Shown here: piece after piece, positions 23,722-36,668 of the stretch
Layout of the letters: the number at the start of each line of letters is the position of its first letter
Numbering within the stretch: the first letter of the stretch is position 1
Source of the DNA: Prinsepia uniflora
Taxonomy: Eukaryota > Streptophyta > Magnoliopsida > Rosales > Rosaceae
Direction: 5' to 3'
DNA: 64,000 nt
Assembly: GCA_032719365.1 (NCBI GenBank)
Contig: CM064874.1
Coordinates: 40,388,271 to 40,452,270, forward strand
The notes under the pieces: model-generated
Database searches by the model: none
What the model was told of the DNA's origin: nothing
Seen by the model: the letters and a program-made list of their open reading frames with translations, nothing else
Translations under genes and position numbers: made by a program

Positions 23722-25358
23722 ACATCTTTGGAAAGTACCTGGGCGTTACATAAACCGAAAGGCATTCTTCGGTAGGCAAAAGTGCCAAAAGGACAAGTGA
23801 AAGTCGTTTTATCTTGGTCATTTTGAGCGATACAGATTTGATTGTACCCGGAATAACCATCAAGAAAGCAATAATAGGAGTGACCTGCTAACCTTTCAAG
23901 CATTTGATCAATGAAGGGCAAAGGAAAGTGATCCTTCCTAGTTGCTTTGTTCAGGCGTCGATAGTCGATGCAGACTCTGTATCCGGTCACTGTTCGTTGG
24001 GGCACTAGCTCTCCTTCACTATTTGCAACAACTGTGACTCCACTTTTCTTTGGGACTACTTGGACTGGTGAGACCCATTTGCTGTCTGAAATTGGGTAGA
24101 TGACACCGCAGTCCAAGAGTTTGATGACCTCTTGTTTCACGACTTCCATCATTGGAGGATGGAGGCGACGTTGGGCTTTGCGAGAGGGCTTTGCATCATC
24201 TTCTAGTAAGATTCGATGCACACAGGTTGTAGGGCTGATTCCCTTGATATCTGACAGAGTCCATCCAATGGTTGTTTTGTACTTCGTCAAGACCTGTACT
24301 AATCTGTCTTCTTGTGACTCGGTTAGTGCAGAAGACACTATGACGGGCAGAGTGTCGTCCGAGCCAAGATAGGCATACTTCAGGTGGTCAGGCAAAACTT
24401 TGAGCTCGAGAACGGGGGCCTGAATCACTGAAGGAGGAGTGGCATTAGTACTAATTTGAAGTGACGAGGGTACCTGATGATGTACCATTCTGGGGGCCTC
24501 ATTTAGGGTCATGACTTCATCCCAAATTCGAGGCTCTAGTTCGAAATCAGTATCTACAACCAAGGCGTCCCCTGATTTCGTTAGGCCAACTCCTTCCTGG
24601 ATTATCATGTTGAGTGTGTCTTCTCGAATTGAATCAAGATGTTTCTCTGCGAGAGAAGTGCACACGTCAATAGAAAAAGTAGTATGAGTTGTGGAACTAG
24701 GGTACCTCATGGCATCAAAAATGTTGAAGCCAATTTCCTCTCCGTCTACTTCCATAGTTAATGTTCCATTGAACACATCAATCTTTGTCTTGGCAGTTCT
24801 CATGAATGGTCTTCCCAACAGCATTAGTAGAGCTTGATTCGTAGGGGAATCCTTCATGTCTAGGACATAAAAGTCAGCGGGGAAGATGAGCTGGTTAACC
24901 TGCACAAGAACATCTTCGACGTATCCCTTAGGATACACATTAAAGCGATCGGCTAACTGAATGATAATATCGTCATGCTATAATTTACCTAGACCTAGGG
25001 CAACATATAGTGAATATGGCATAACATTAATGGATGCTCCTAAGTCTAGCATGACTTGATCAAATGACTTGTTACCAATCACGCAGGGAACAGAAAAACT
25101 CCCTGGATCCTTCAACTTTGGGGGTAGCCGACGCTGGATTACAGCAGAAACTGTTTCACTCACCATCACAACCTCCTTCTCCCTCGTCTGGCGCCTTGGA
25201 GTGCATAACTCTTCCAGAAATTTTGCGTATTTCGGCACTTGTTTGATGCACTCGATCAAGGGCATGTTGATTTGCACCCTTTTGAAGATCTCCAAGATTT
25301 CCTTATCGGATTCATTCTTCTTAGATTTGGCAAGCCTACTTGGAAATTGTGCATGCAC
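23685..25358 (-). pseudogene. Athila pol, N-terminal part: aspartic protease and RT fingers/palm
   Basis: The protease flap region reads FSVPCVIGNKSFDQVMLDLG, with the active-site phrase DLGAS near 25046. An in-frame TAG at 24978-24980 then interrupts it. The same frame resumes with LADRFNVYPKGYVEDVL and runs through the protease end into RT (YRVCIDYRRLNKATRKDHF, then FGTFAYRRMPFGLCNA). Near 23750 the frame leaves the family sequence through a one-base deletion. The protease would process the polyprotein. Both breaks look like decay after insertion. Confidence 0.9.
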
Positions 25359-25385
25359 AAACGGGGAATTAGTAACAACCGAACT

Positions 25386-27004
25386 TCAAGGGATTGGGTT
25401 ATTACCTTGTGTGTGGGTAGGTTGAACTGGTGGTTGTGTCGTGGTGGTCTTAGTTGCCACCTTGTGCTTTTCAGCCTCAGAAACGGCTCGATCTGGCTCT
25501 ATTTCTTCGAGCACTTTACCACTTCGAGTGATAATTGCATTGGCTTCAGGTCTTACATTTGGGTTAGGCGTAGGTTGAGGTGGAAGCACCCCGCTAGCTT
25601 GGATCTTACCCATGAAGTCCACGACTTTTCCCATTTGGTCCTTGAGATCAGCGATGTCTTTTTGTTGATTTTGCTGACCTGTGACAAGAGCCTGAGTTGA
25701 CGCCATTAGTGTTTGCTGCCATTGGGAAAGAGCAGCCAGCATTTTATCATAATCAGGATTAGAAGATGAAGAAGTATGATTATTTGCATGATTATGAGAA
25801 AAGTTAGAAAATGGGACCGGGGGCCTTGGTTGCGATGTGGGCCTTGGGAACTGGTCTGGGACACGGTTTGGCCCGGTCGACATGTGCTGAGAGTTTAGGA
25901 CATTGTTCGGATCTCTCCAACTGTAACCTTGGGTCCTTGGCCTTCCTTGAAAGCCTCCAATGGCGTGTGCCATTTCAGTTCCGGAGTCTTCCTCCCTTGC
26001 ATTGTAGGGACATTGTTCCTCAAGATGGCCTTGAGAGCATATGGAACAAACTGGAGCTACCTGTTTCTTTAGTTCAAGCATATTTGAAAGCATAGAGGTG
26101 ATCTTATCTAACTTTGAATCATTTATAGCATGGGAACTTACCTCATGTACCTTTCTAGAAATAGGATCGGCACCTTCGTATTGTGCATCATTGAGTGCAC
26201 GGCTTTCAAGTAGTGCACGACCATCTACTAGGCTCCGAGCTAAGAAACTTCCATTAGCTGCAGCATCGAGCAGTCCTCTATCCCAACCTTTGAGCCTTCG
26301 TAAAAGTAGGTTAAAAGATAGCCTTCTGTGATCCCGTGAGTAGGGCATAAAGCACAAAGTTCCTTAAACCTTTCGTAGTACTGGCTGAAATTCTCATCAT
26401 GTTCTTTCTGCTTGATTCCAGTGATCTCTTTTCTTAAGACCGTAATCTTTGAGGCATGGAAGTACTTGGTAAGAAACTCCTGAACCAACTTCTCCCAAGA
26501 GTCAATATGATTGGGTGGGAGACTTAAAAGTCATACCCGTGCTCTTTCTTCCAAGGACAATGGGAAAGCTTTCAGCTTCATGATTTCCAAGTCCGTATCA
26601 TCCGGACACATACTACTAATGATGAATTGGAACTCCGTTAAGTGTTTGTGTGGATCTTCATTTCTGATTCCACGGAACTTGGGTAGTTGATGAAGGACTC
26701 CACTCTTAAGCTCAATATCTTTCTTGTTGGTTCGAGGCTCGGGATACTGGATGCAGAAGTCTGTAGTGCCATTTGTGTTTGCACATGTCTGCTCCCGGAT
26801 ACTCAGGTTTCGTGCCATGGTTATCGGTGTTCCGAAAATCCATTCTTCTTCTGAATTACTCTTCTCGCTTTTGGACTCACCGAATATTGGGGATGGAGGT
26901 TCGGATGAACCGGTTTGCTTAAGTGCGTCTCTGAATATCGCGTTGCTTGGTGAGATGTCAAGTTGTCTTCTCAGCCGATCAAGCATAGATTGATGAGCAC
27001 GCAT
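25386..27004 (-). pseudogene. Athila gag with zinc knuckle, broken
   Basis: The retrotransposon gag core begins near 27004 and continues past an in-frame TGA at 26531-26533 (FKELCALCPTHGITEGYLLT is typical gag text). It shifts frame near 26290 and then runs to a TGA at 25386-25388. The zinc knuckle (CSICSQGHLEEQC, about 26051-26013) has spacing C-x2-C-x3-H-x4-C, one residue shorter than the usual CCHC. A proline/asparagine-rich linker follows. Gag would form the cytoplasmic virus-like particle and bind element RNA. Confidence 0.88.
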
Positions 27005-28417
27005 TCATAAGTTCGTACCTCTATGAAAACAAAACTCTAAGTTAGAAGGCAAGTATACACAAGAAGAGATAATAAGAGTAAGATAGTAGAGATTTGCATA
27101 AAGTATCACATAAATGGAAACCAGAATTAACAAAAAGTTACGTTAATGGAAAGAAAATGCACAAGTTCCAAATTCAAACTAATAATGCAATAAGTAGAGT
27201 TTTAGAGTGTCATGAATAACTTTCCCCTTCCGCTTCTCATAGTACTTTCCTGGGCGTACGACCTGCGCGTACTGATAACCACCATTCCACCATTCAACAT
27301 TAATCATGGCCAGTTGAGATAGATGTAACGCGAGAAGCAAAGATAATTTTAAGAGCACCCCGAGGCTAGCTTGGCATATACTCCATTGGTGTTCCCTTTC
27401 TTAATCCAAAACTTGTCACCAGTCATAACTCTCCTAGACACCATAATCAATCCAAATGACGGCGTAGAGAATTACCAAACCCTAGTGTTTACAAACTCCG
27501 CCCCAACCTCATGTCCATAGATTCGAGTCTATGGTGTGTGGTGATGAAATCCACACATCATGAAGGGTTAAGGAGAAAGTAAATAAAAGGGGCACTACCT
27601 GTTCCCGAAAGTAAGATTTTGAAGAAAAAAGGACTAAGAGATTCATGCAACTCTAAAACAATTAATAGGAAACAATACTTACACTTTAGGAAATTCAAAG
27701 ATGAATAAAGTTTCATAAAAAAAAAATTTAATTTTTTTAAAGTTAATTTTTTTTAATTTTTAATTTTTTAATTATTTTTTAATTATTATTTTTTATTTAT
27801 TCCGAATTTTCTTTTTTTTTCATTTAAAATTTAAAGTTTAACAAGACATAAACAAATAATTGATTACATAAAAATAAAATAAGTGTAAACATAAAGTTAG
27901 TGGAACATAAAGGTTATGGAATAAAATTAAAAGAAAGTTAATGGAATAAAGTTAATGTAATATAATTAAAGTTAAGGGAATAAAGAAAAAGTGTGAATAT
28001 TAAGTTAATGGAATAAATTATAATGGAATAAATAAAAGTAAAAGTAAAGAAAAGTGAACATATAAAATATGCATTTATGACAAGTACTAATTTTAATATG
28101 AACAAGTAAAAGTAAAAGTAAACAAATGAAATTAAATTATGAACAAGTATCAAATTTAATATGAACAAATTTATAAAAAAAATTATGAACATTTATGAAC
28201 AAGTATAAATTAGAAACTATGAATAACTAAAGTATGAACATTATAATAATAAGAACAAAAATAAGATGGATAAATAAAATATAAACAAGTAAGTGAAGGT
28301 TATAAACAAATATAATATTAACAAAAGTAGAATTTAATAACAAGTATAATATGCACAATTTATATACATACACTAACAAATTAATAACAAGTTAGTGAAG
28401 CATTTTGGCGCACAGCC
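27005..28417 (-). other. Leader of the Athila element, deleted toward the 5' LTR
   Basis: Untranslated leader, increasingly AT-rich (27720-28390: GAACAAGTA- and TAATGGAATAA-like repetition). No tRNA-complementary primer binding site is visible. The junction at about 28417 joins leader-like sequence straight to the first 484 bp of the LTR, so a deletion removed the primer site and most of the 5' LTR. Confidence 0.65.
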
Positions 28418-28901
28418 CTGAAGAGGCGGCTGGGAGTTCGGCAGGCGCGCGCTGAAGAGAGGCGCATCGGTTCGGCAGGCGCACGCCGGATCTCAGTCTT
28501 GTTGTTCGGTGCAGGGCTGTGCGCGCTGGGGGAAGGCTTGAGGCGGGCCGCGCCAGTTTGGGCTTCGCCTGGGCTGCGCGAATTAGACGGGCTGGGCCTA
28601 ATTTCTGGGTTTTTTTTTTCTTTTCTTCTTTTTTTTCTGCTGGGCTGGGCTGCACACAAATTAATTTAAATAATTTATTTATAAATTAATTATTCCACCG
28701 AATTTCGTCCATAATTTATTCGTTATAATTCCGATCGAGACGATTCTTTCGCCAAAATGCTCCAAATTACAAACTTTATTTATCTAAACATAAAAATCAC
28801 AAAATAATTTATTTTATCAATTTATTTAATATTTTAATACTAAAAGTCAAGTATAAAGGGTATAAAATAATATAAAATAATGCGTATTTAACGTCCTATC
28901 A
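28418..28901 (-). repeat. 5' LTR of the Athila element, truncated
   Basis: 484 bp that align with 19038-19523 with about eight differences by eye, that is under 2% divergence, which suggests a recent insertion. The TATA box and everything downstream of it are missing. Confidence 0.88.
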
Positions 28902-31900
28902 TGGAGCCACAGAGGCTAGCTGGAACCAGAAAATAGGTAACCCGTGGGCTTGAATTTCGGGTTTGGATTTTGGATTATTGTAATGGTGTTCTGAAGCCAG
29001 GGTTTTGTTCTATGAGGTGTTGCGAGTGTGTAGAGGCCAAAATGGATGACGTTGGACGTTGGGAGGAGCTCAGGTGAAAGCTCGAAGGTGACCCGTGAAG
29101 GTTCGAGCTTGGCCAGGCGATTTCAGGTACGTTTTCATGATTTAGAACTCATATATAAGTTTCTGGGTTAGATACAAGTATATTAGTCAAAGAATGGTGT
29201 ATTTTGTTTGGGATTTGAGTGAGTTATGATCGGGTCGAGTTCGCGGGTCCAACAACCCGTTACAAGGTTGCGGATCGACCTGGCTAGAGGTAGGAGATGA
29301 TGATGTGGCAAGCCATGTCATCTTGTTAAGCCATGTGGCCAACTAGGTGGCAAAATGTGGCAAGGTATTAGGTCCAGTCAGCATCGATGTGGCAGTGCCA
29401 TGTCAGCGCTGTCAGACTATGTGGACCAGTGAGGTGGTTCCACGTGGCAACATGTAGAGTTTTCCGAATGACGTGGCAGGTGACGTGACAATACAAGTGG
29501 CAATGATGACGTCAGTAGTGACTTCAACATGATGTTATTATGTGCCACCTGCATGTGTTAGAAGATGACATGTGGCACTAGTTAGGGGGTACCACGTGGA
29601 GGCTGTCAGAGCTGTCAGTTCTCAGATGTCAGGCTGACGTCAGCTAGGGCTCACATCAGCAGTGACGTCAGTGTTAACCAAGTGCGTGAGAACTTTTTTA
29701 GGCGCGTAATAGCACATGGGCATGAATTTTGAGGTTAAATCGAACTTATTCGAAAGGTTTCGACGTTCTGAATTCAATGGTGGTGGTTTCAGGTTGATCG
29801 GAGATCATTTAGTTGGTGTTTTGGAGGTTTTTTTTCCTCCAGAAGCGTGTTCGGGACGCGTTTTCTGTTCTGGAGTTTTTGAGGGGTTATTAAATGAACT
29901 TGTAAGATTGTTAGTGACCCCTGGAGTGTGACTTTGACAAGTTAAGTGGTTCCGAAGGCTTCAGATTGGCTTATGGCATGGGTTTTGAGTGCTTAGGATG
30001 GACCGTGTGTGAGTGGACATTGTTTTATAAATGTGATGCATGCATAAATGTTTTAAATGTCTTATGTTCATGATTTGAAATGCAATGATTGCATAATGAT
30101 TTAAGTATTATTGTGGATCATCTTCATGGAAAATGTTATTGTGCACGTATTTCAAGATTTATGCTTTATGCTATACTTTGGGCTTAGGCCGAGTTTTCTA
30201 CGTGCATTGAGATTTCACTAAAGGTGATTTGAATAGTGATTTGAATGATGGTTTGATTTTAATGAAATGATTCTCGGATTTATGAAATGATGTTTCGAGC
30301 TTGTGACCCTATTGGAAAGATATTTGACTCAGAGTGCGAGTCCATGTGAATTTGAAAGAAAGATTGTGATTTGTGAAATGAGTTCTAGACAGTTTTTTTA
30401 CGATGGTTTTAAGGAAACTGCGTTGTAAAAGCTATGCTTTGGGCAAATGCCCTATTGAGATATTTGAAATAAATGCTGGTGAAATGATTTATAAGATTCG
30501 ATTTTGGATTGAGACCCTACGAGAGACACATGATTGTTTTGAAATCAAATTGTTTATGAAAATGTGTTTATGAGATTTGATAATTGTTTTCACTGAGACC
30601 ATCATCTTGATATTGATGTGACTCCGATAGGAATGTGTTTCCCCGGAGAGGGACTCCGGTTGTGAATATCTTTTCCCGGAGTGATCCCTATGATATGTTT
30701 CTCGATGCACTGCCTGTTGACGAGCAACCGTGGGAGGCTCGGCTCAGGAGTTCTTACGTATGGCATCGATCGTTGATTTGTTCACGACGATATGAACGTC
30801 AACCGTAGATTTTTTCACGGCGACATGCTCGGATGTGAGTTATCCTGGAGCTTATTTGCACGCGTTCACGGATGACGTGACTGATGATGATATGAGATGA
30901 GATAGATGTGGGATATGAGGATTGGTCATGTTTTCGATTATTGCTTTATGTCTAGATATTTTCACATGTTTTGGTTTTGAAAAGAAATATAACTTGTTTG
31001 AGAAAGCAATTGAGATTACATGTTTTCTGATGCATGCATACTTTTAATTGGAGAGTATAAATGTATTTGAAAATGTTTATTTTTGTCCACTCACAGTTTT
31101 AATGGTTTTTGGTACCCTTCAGGTTGATCGCGGATGCGGGCTGTAGTAGAGACCAAGGCATCACATGAAGCTGCATACTCTGAAAACCCTGTTTGGGTCA
31201 CGATATTATCCCTGGTCTGACACGTGGTATCAGACGGGAGCAGGTCCTCCCGCGTTAATCCAGGGGGATTAGGGATGAGTCCTGTCAACTTTTCTTGAAT
31301 GATAATATGTAATTAAGTAGATAATCTAAGAGGTTATTGTTAGTAGATGATTAATCCCAGCAGTAAATTAGATTGATGAATAAGAAAAGATCGACGCGAA
31401 TTATAATTTCAAGGGAATTGTAGAATTTGAATGGTTATATTTTAAACTAGTAACCATTTAGGTTCACCATATAACAATTAGAACTATAGGCTATTATGGT
31501 GGACCTAGTATTTATAAGGGCAAGTATAAACGAGAAAATCTGAGGAAGGGGGCTAAGGAAACTTGGTGGTATATAGCTCCACATAATTAGACTTGTAAAT
31601 TGATGATTAGTTATAAGTGTTAATTTATGAATATTCTAGCGTGTATAATATGATGCCAATTACATATACGTAATTGGATATTAGTGATAACAATAGCTTG
31701 AAGTTACAAAAATACGGTGATTAGGTAAGGGATAATATTATACGTTGTTAATAACTTTTATTTAATTATATATTTGTGCTCGGGAACTGACAAAATTGCG
31801 AAGTTATACAAAATAAGACGAGGGAATGATGGCAAGGGAAAGTGGGTGATTTTTCACTATCTGCAGGGGTTAGTGGGTTGGATGTGGGTGATAACCCCAC

Positions 31901-32032
31901 AAAGGTGGAATTAATTTGGTTAAATAATTATTCGTAAGACTAAATTGGTAAGATTTTTTATCTGACAATGGTCGTCCGACGAGAATAGAACCGGTTTGGT
32001 TTCCCTCAGGAATTTTGGGACGAGTCCTATTA

Positions 32033-32909
32033 TTTCTCCTCCTTCCCTTCTTTCCATTCTTCATTTTTCTCTTTATGTTCTTCCTTTTTCCTTCCCCCTC
32101 CCTCATTTCTTCTTCGACTAGTCTGCAGATGGGTAGTGGTGCGATGGTGGGAGGGTCTTCTCTTCTCCCCTCCTTCACTGTTTCCTTTTCTTACTTTCGG
32201 CTATGCCATCTGCTGCCATATGTGGAGCTCTTTCACCCCTTACACTGTGGAGGCTTTTCCTTCTCCTTCCCTAGAGACTTTCAGAGTCCTCCTAGATCTA
32301 CCTTCCTATCTCCATCTCAGCTTTCTTCCACCGTGCCTCAAACCCTTCCTCATCCCTTATCCGATGCTCTTGACGATGCTGGACTTTGAACACTTTGTCA
32401 CCGAAGTCCACCTCTCAACCTACTGGATTGTCTTCAAAATGCGTTTTGCACTCGTCGAATAGATTATGATCACACTCCTTGCGCGAGTGATAGCTCATCC
32501 CAATTTTCTGATGATTTTTTCCGATTTCACCTTCACCTTTCTTACTTCTGGTGGTATTGTGTTTAAAGATTCGACGTGGCTCGGACGACAGCTGAAAGCA
32601 GTGGATTGGGTGATGACGATTTGCTATTTTTTAGATCTATGTTGCTTTTAGGCTTTATTATTTTTATATTATTGGATTTTTTTTTAAAATGGTTTTGGTA
32701 TTTTTTGTGTTTATTTTTATATTATATTTAAGTATTTTGATTGGTGAACTTCCATTATTTTGTAATATTTAATTATCATTGAAGTTATTATTTGCTTTGT
32801 CAAAATATGTAGACCATCTAAGCCGAACTACTAAATACAATTCTAATTTGTCCTAGTGCACAAAATACGCCAAAGACAACATCTACCAAAAATAAAAAAT
32901 AAAACTTTT
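32033..32909. other. Intergenic stretch upstream of CFAP20
   Basis: Starts pyrimidine-rich, then mixed sequence with one or two open frames of about 100 codons (32015-32389 and overlapping) of low complexity. I recognise nothing in them. AT-rich from 32650. Confidence 0.5.
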
Positions 32910-32919
32910 AGGGCTTGCG

Positions 32920-32970
32920 GAGAGTGAGAGAAAGAGAGAGAGAGAAAGAGAAGGAGAGAGAGCGGAGGGG
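32920..32970 (+). promoter_or_regulatory. GA-rich leader or GAGA-type element of CFAP20
   Basis: About 50 bp of GAGA/GAAAGA sequence just upstream of the presumed first non-coding exon. Such GA tracts are common in plant 5' UTRs. A donor-like GGTAAGTG at 33059-33066 and an acceptor TTCATTGCAG at 33499-33508 would bound a 5' UTR intron, leaving the ATG in the second exon. Confidence 0.5.
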
Positions 32971-33530
32971 TATCGCAATTTGACTATCAGGGTTAAGGCT
33001 TTGATAGGTTTTAGGGCCTGCGGTTTCCGCCTAGTATTGGAAGGAACTCTTTTTCCCGGGTAAGTGTATCTCGGTTCCTTGTTTCAGCTAAAGTTTGAAA
33101 CCAGAGCTTTATTGTTCCTATTTTGTTATTATTGTCTCCCCTTCAATAATTTTAGTGCTGATCGAATCTTGGGTTACACTGCACAGCTTCTGGTTTTGTG
33201 TACAAATTCGTTAAACAACCTTTTTAGATAAATAAGATAGCTTTTTTCCTTCCTGTTTTTAACAGTATCTACTTTTGTTGAGGTGTAATAAAATTTTGGT
33301 TTGATGATATAGAAGAAAGTATTTAGTTCTGAAGTAATTAACTTTCTTTACTCATGCTTCAGTTGTAATTTTATCATATAGAGCATTCCTTGTGGAGTTC
33401 ATAGGCTTATAATTTGACATTTTCGGGCTTCCAATGGAACTAAAAAGCTGAATGACAGGAAATTATAAGTCCGATCGTAACATAAAATGACTTGTTCTTT
33501 CATTGCAGATCGACATAGAACAAAGTAAGA

Positions 33531-36198
33531 ATGTTCAAGAACACATTTCAGTCTGGATTTCTGTCCATACTATACAGCCTTGGGTATGCTATCTTTCTCT
33601 CGTGTTTGTAACATCTTCTAACCCTTGTACTCGTAACTTTTATGTTAAGCTGAGCATTCTTTTGCATTTTTAGGAGCAAGCCGTTGCAGATTTGGGATAA
33701 AGAAGGTGAGTGATTTGACCCTTGAAAAGTAACAAATTATGAAATGTTGGGGTGCTTGTTAATTTCCACTTGTTACATATGTTAATCTAAGATGCAATTC
33801 AGAGTATTCAACCTTGTTTATGCCTTCTAGATCTTTCTCCCAATTGTGATCCGAAATTGAAGAATGCGTGTAGCTGGTTGAAATCTAAATAGTCTTTAAG
33901 TGGTAGCAAAAGGACACAATCTGATGATAAGGTGTGTTGGGTAGTCCCGATAGGATGGGTCCCTTACACCGCAATATACCGTTAAATTTTTAGGTATCCT
34001 AAGCCTGTCTTGACATTAAATAATGAGTCATGCGTATGTTGGAATGTTTATAGATTTTGTGTTTGTAGAGGACTATTGGATGATTAAGTGAAAACAACTG
34101 TTTTCTATTTCCAGCCTTATTTGATTTCGTACTTTTTAGAAAACACGTATTATACGTAACGTATATGTGTGGTCATCGTAATTCAAACTTATGAATATTA
34201 TATTTTATATGATTAATACTAATTCAAAAAAGTTGATTGATTGATACGAATTGATTTTCTGTTATGATTAATTGACGAAACAATAGCGTATTAAGCAAAC
34301 CTTTATGATATTGACATGATGACGAAGTCAATTTTGTGGCTAGCTGAATTTTTGTACGTCTTTTGTTGGGCAGTTGTTGATGGCCATATAAAAAGACCAC
34401 AGGATGAAGACATACAATCCGATGTCCTTGAAATAGTTGGGTCGAACATCCAGTCCACATACATTACGTGCCCAGCAGACCCATCTGCTACACTCAGTAT
34501 AAAACTTCCATTCTTGGTTATGATTGTGAAGAATCTGAAGAAATATTTCACATTTGAGATTCAAATTCTGGATGACAAGAATGTCAGGCGACGCTTTCGA
34601 GCTTCCAATTTTCAAGTGTGTAAGTTTGCCCATGTTATTGTTGTTTCAATTGTGTAATCATCTTTCTTCTTGGTCTTATTTCTTGCTCTTCTCCAATTTT
34701 AATTTAAGGCGGCAATTTCTTATGTTTTTTCTCAGATAAACTTCACTAGAAAGATCTAGGATCCGTTTGGAATTTATGTTGGATAATTTTGACATTTTAA
34801 ATTTTCGTTAGATGGCCAAAGTGATTCTTTTGTTTTTCTCATCTAAAGATCTTTTAAATTTTTTCCAAAAATTTTTGGAATTGGTTTTGGCCCTTTTATA
34901 ATCACTTCCAAACCAGGGAACCTTATATTTCTGGTTATTTTTTAGGATCCATTTCGTATTTAATTGGGCATGTCTTATGCTGGCTTATTTCTACCAAGTT
35001 TCTTCTCCTGGTTTTTTGATAGTATTAACAAAGCCTGTGTTGCGTGCGTTGGGCATGCACGTATTTGACGGATAAGTCAAATACCAAGGTTTAATTTTGA
35101 GAGGAGTACAACATCTAGATATGCCTTGTCAGGTTGATGAATTGGGAATGTAAATTTTCATTGGTGTGCTGAGTTACTAGGAGGCCACCTCTTTTTGCCT
35201 TTATTATACGCTTTGAGGCCATAGTTACTATGGCTTTTTTTTTTCTTCTTCTTTAAATTCCAATGCAGATTGCCCACTACTTTGAGTTGAGAAGTGCAGG
35301 ATAAAACTCGTTGGCCACTCAACTAGATTATTGCTTTGTGGTTCTTAGAATAGTGTATTGTAGTTCTGTCTTCCATGAATTAATAATGGCATCACTCTTG
35401 GAACTATTCCCTTTGCCAAACTTTTATTTGTCACATTCTTTATGGACAGGAATGTGCAAATAGTGCACTTGGTCTTTTGATGATTTTATGTTTTATTTGT
35501 TCGTTGTGTTGACTGTCGTGGAACACTGATATATAGGCCACGTTTGGGGAGTCTTATCCAATTGGATTGGATAACTCATCAAATTCAGTGTATTTTCTTT
35601 TGTAAGGGAATTAGTGGGAAGTATACGGGAACTTATCCATTACATATCCCCCCAAAATAGTATGCTTAGGAGAGGTGAGTTTCTTTTATGTTTAATCCCG
35701 TTACAATGAAGAAACATCAACTTCTACCTTTAAAATCTATTGAATTTGATAAAGTTATTGAATCCAATCAATACAACCCACCAAACGTGGCCTCAAATTT
35801 ATATAATGCACCGACAATTATATGCAAGGGGTTATATATTCATTTATTTATGTTTTGTAGGCTGTAACTCGAGTGAAGCCATACATCTGCACCATGCCAC
35901 TGAGGATGGACGATGGCTGGAATCAAATCCAGTTTAATCTTGCCGATTTTACAAGGAGAGCCTATGGAACAAACTATGTGGAGACATTGAGAGTTCAGGT
36001 TCATGCAAATTGCCGTTTGAGGAGGATATATTTCTCTGACCGCTTGTACTCCGAAGAGGAACTTCCTCCTGAGTTTAAGTTGTACCTTCCAATGCAGGTA
36101 TGATAGACCCAATCCTCTAATGACTAATTATCCCCCCGGTCCTTCTTGTTTTCTGTCCGCTCATGCTAAATATTGTTTGTGCTGCACAGAAAACATGA
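33531..36198 (+). CDS. CFAP20: Cilia- and flagella-associated protein 20 (CFAP20/BUG22) homologue, five coding exons
   Basis: Coding exons 33531-33583, 33674-33705, 34374-34615, 35861-36097 and 36190-36198 give 190 residues, the usual family length, with intact frame at every junction and GT/AG introns. The protein starts MFKNTFQSGFLSILYSLG and contains VVDGHIKRPQDEDIQSDVLE, ITCPADPSATLSIKLPFLVM and AVTRVKPYICTMPL, wording conserved from algae to animals. It ends LYLPMQKT. The family is a single beta-sheet domain known as a microtubule inner protein of cilia. Flowering plants lack cilia yet keep it, and its role there is less clear. The last exon encodes only KT and the stop. No damage is seen. 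A Pack-MULE lies about 470 bp downstream. Confidence 0.95.
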
Positions 36199-36668
36199 CA
36201 TGAGCTGGATTTTGACTGTTTCAGAGATTAATCTTTGCGGGTGCCGCTTTGGTAAAAATGGATGAAAAAAAAATACCATGAGTTTAATTGAGGATGTTGG
36301 AATGGTTTTATGCACAATGCAGAACCGAATATGATGTTTGCTTATTTCTTCTAGTCTCTCTTCCTCCCACTCTTATCTCAATTATGGTGTTGATTTATTA
36401 GCAGAAACTGGACTGACATTGTTGCAAATGTCTGGTTCATACATGGAGATATTTTAGGCTCAGTTCACCTGCTCGTAGATATATTTCTCTTAATATGAAA
36501 CATCATTAAGGAGAGTAAGACGGAAATTGAAATGCGTTCTCATGATGAGACTAGCTGCAAATCTACTTGCGTAAATTTAATTGGTAATAAAAATATAAAT
36601 AATGCTGATGTGTTTGGTGAAGTGTCAATCTACTTCATTTGCCACATGGCTATCTTTATATATTTTTA

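Larger units (their letters stand above)
17683..28901 (-). mobile_element. Athila-lineage Ty3/gypsy retrotransposon
   Basis: An 11,219-bp element flanked by the exact target duplication TGGAG (17678-17682 and 28902-28906), inserted into LTR C. Order on the minus strand: truncated 5' LTR (28901-28418), leader, gag, protease, reverse transcriptase, RNase H, integrase, a ~2-kb ORF-less region where Athila elements often carry an env-like gene, polypurine tract and full 3' LTR (19523-17683). The RT wording (RKDHFPLPF, FLDGYSGYNQI, PFGTFAYRRMPFGLCNA) is of Athila/Tat type. The primer binding site and about 1.35 kb of the 5' LTR are missing. Stops and frameshifts in gag-pol make it non-autonomous. 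Confidence 0.95.
17172..31287 (+). mobile_element. Solo LTR C, split by the Athila element
   Basis: Left part 17172-17682 and right part 28907-31287, together about 2.9 kb. It starts TGTAATGACCCGTCCC and ends GGGATGAGTCCTGTCA. Flanks are CCTTT (17167-17171) and ACTTT (31288-31292), one mismatch from a 5-bp target duplication. The right part has TGACGTCA at 29507, 29635 and 29663, and the paired inverted 11-mers at 30008-30018 and 31085-31095. Confidence 0.85.

Noticed and set aside
32015..32462. Frames of 108-124 codons upstream of CFAP20
   Set aside because: Low-complexity Phe/Ser/Leu/Pro text from pyrimidine-rich DNA, overlapping in two frames, no domain.
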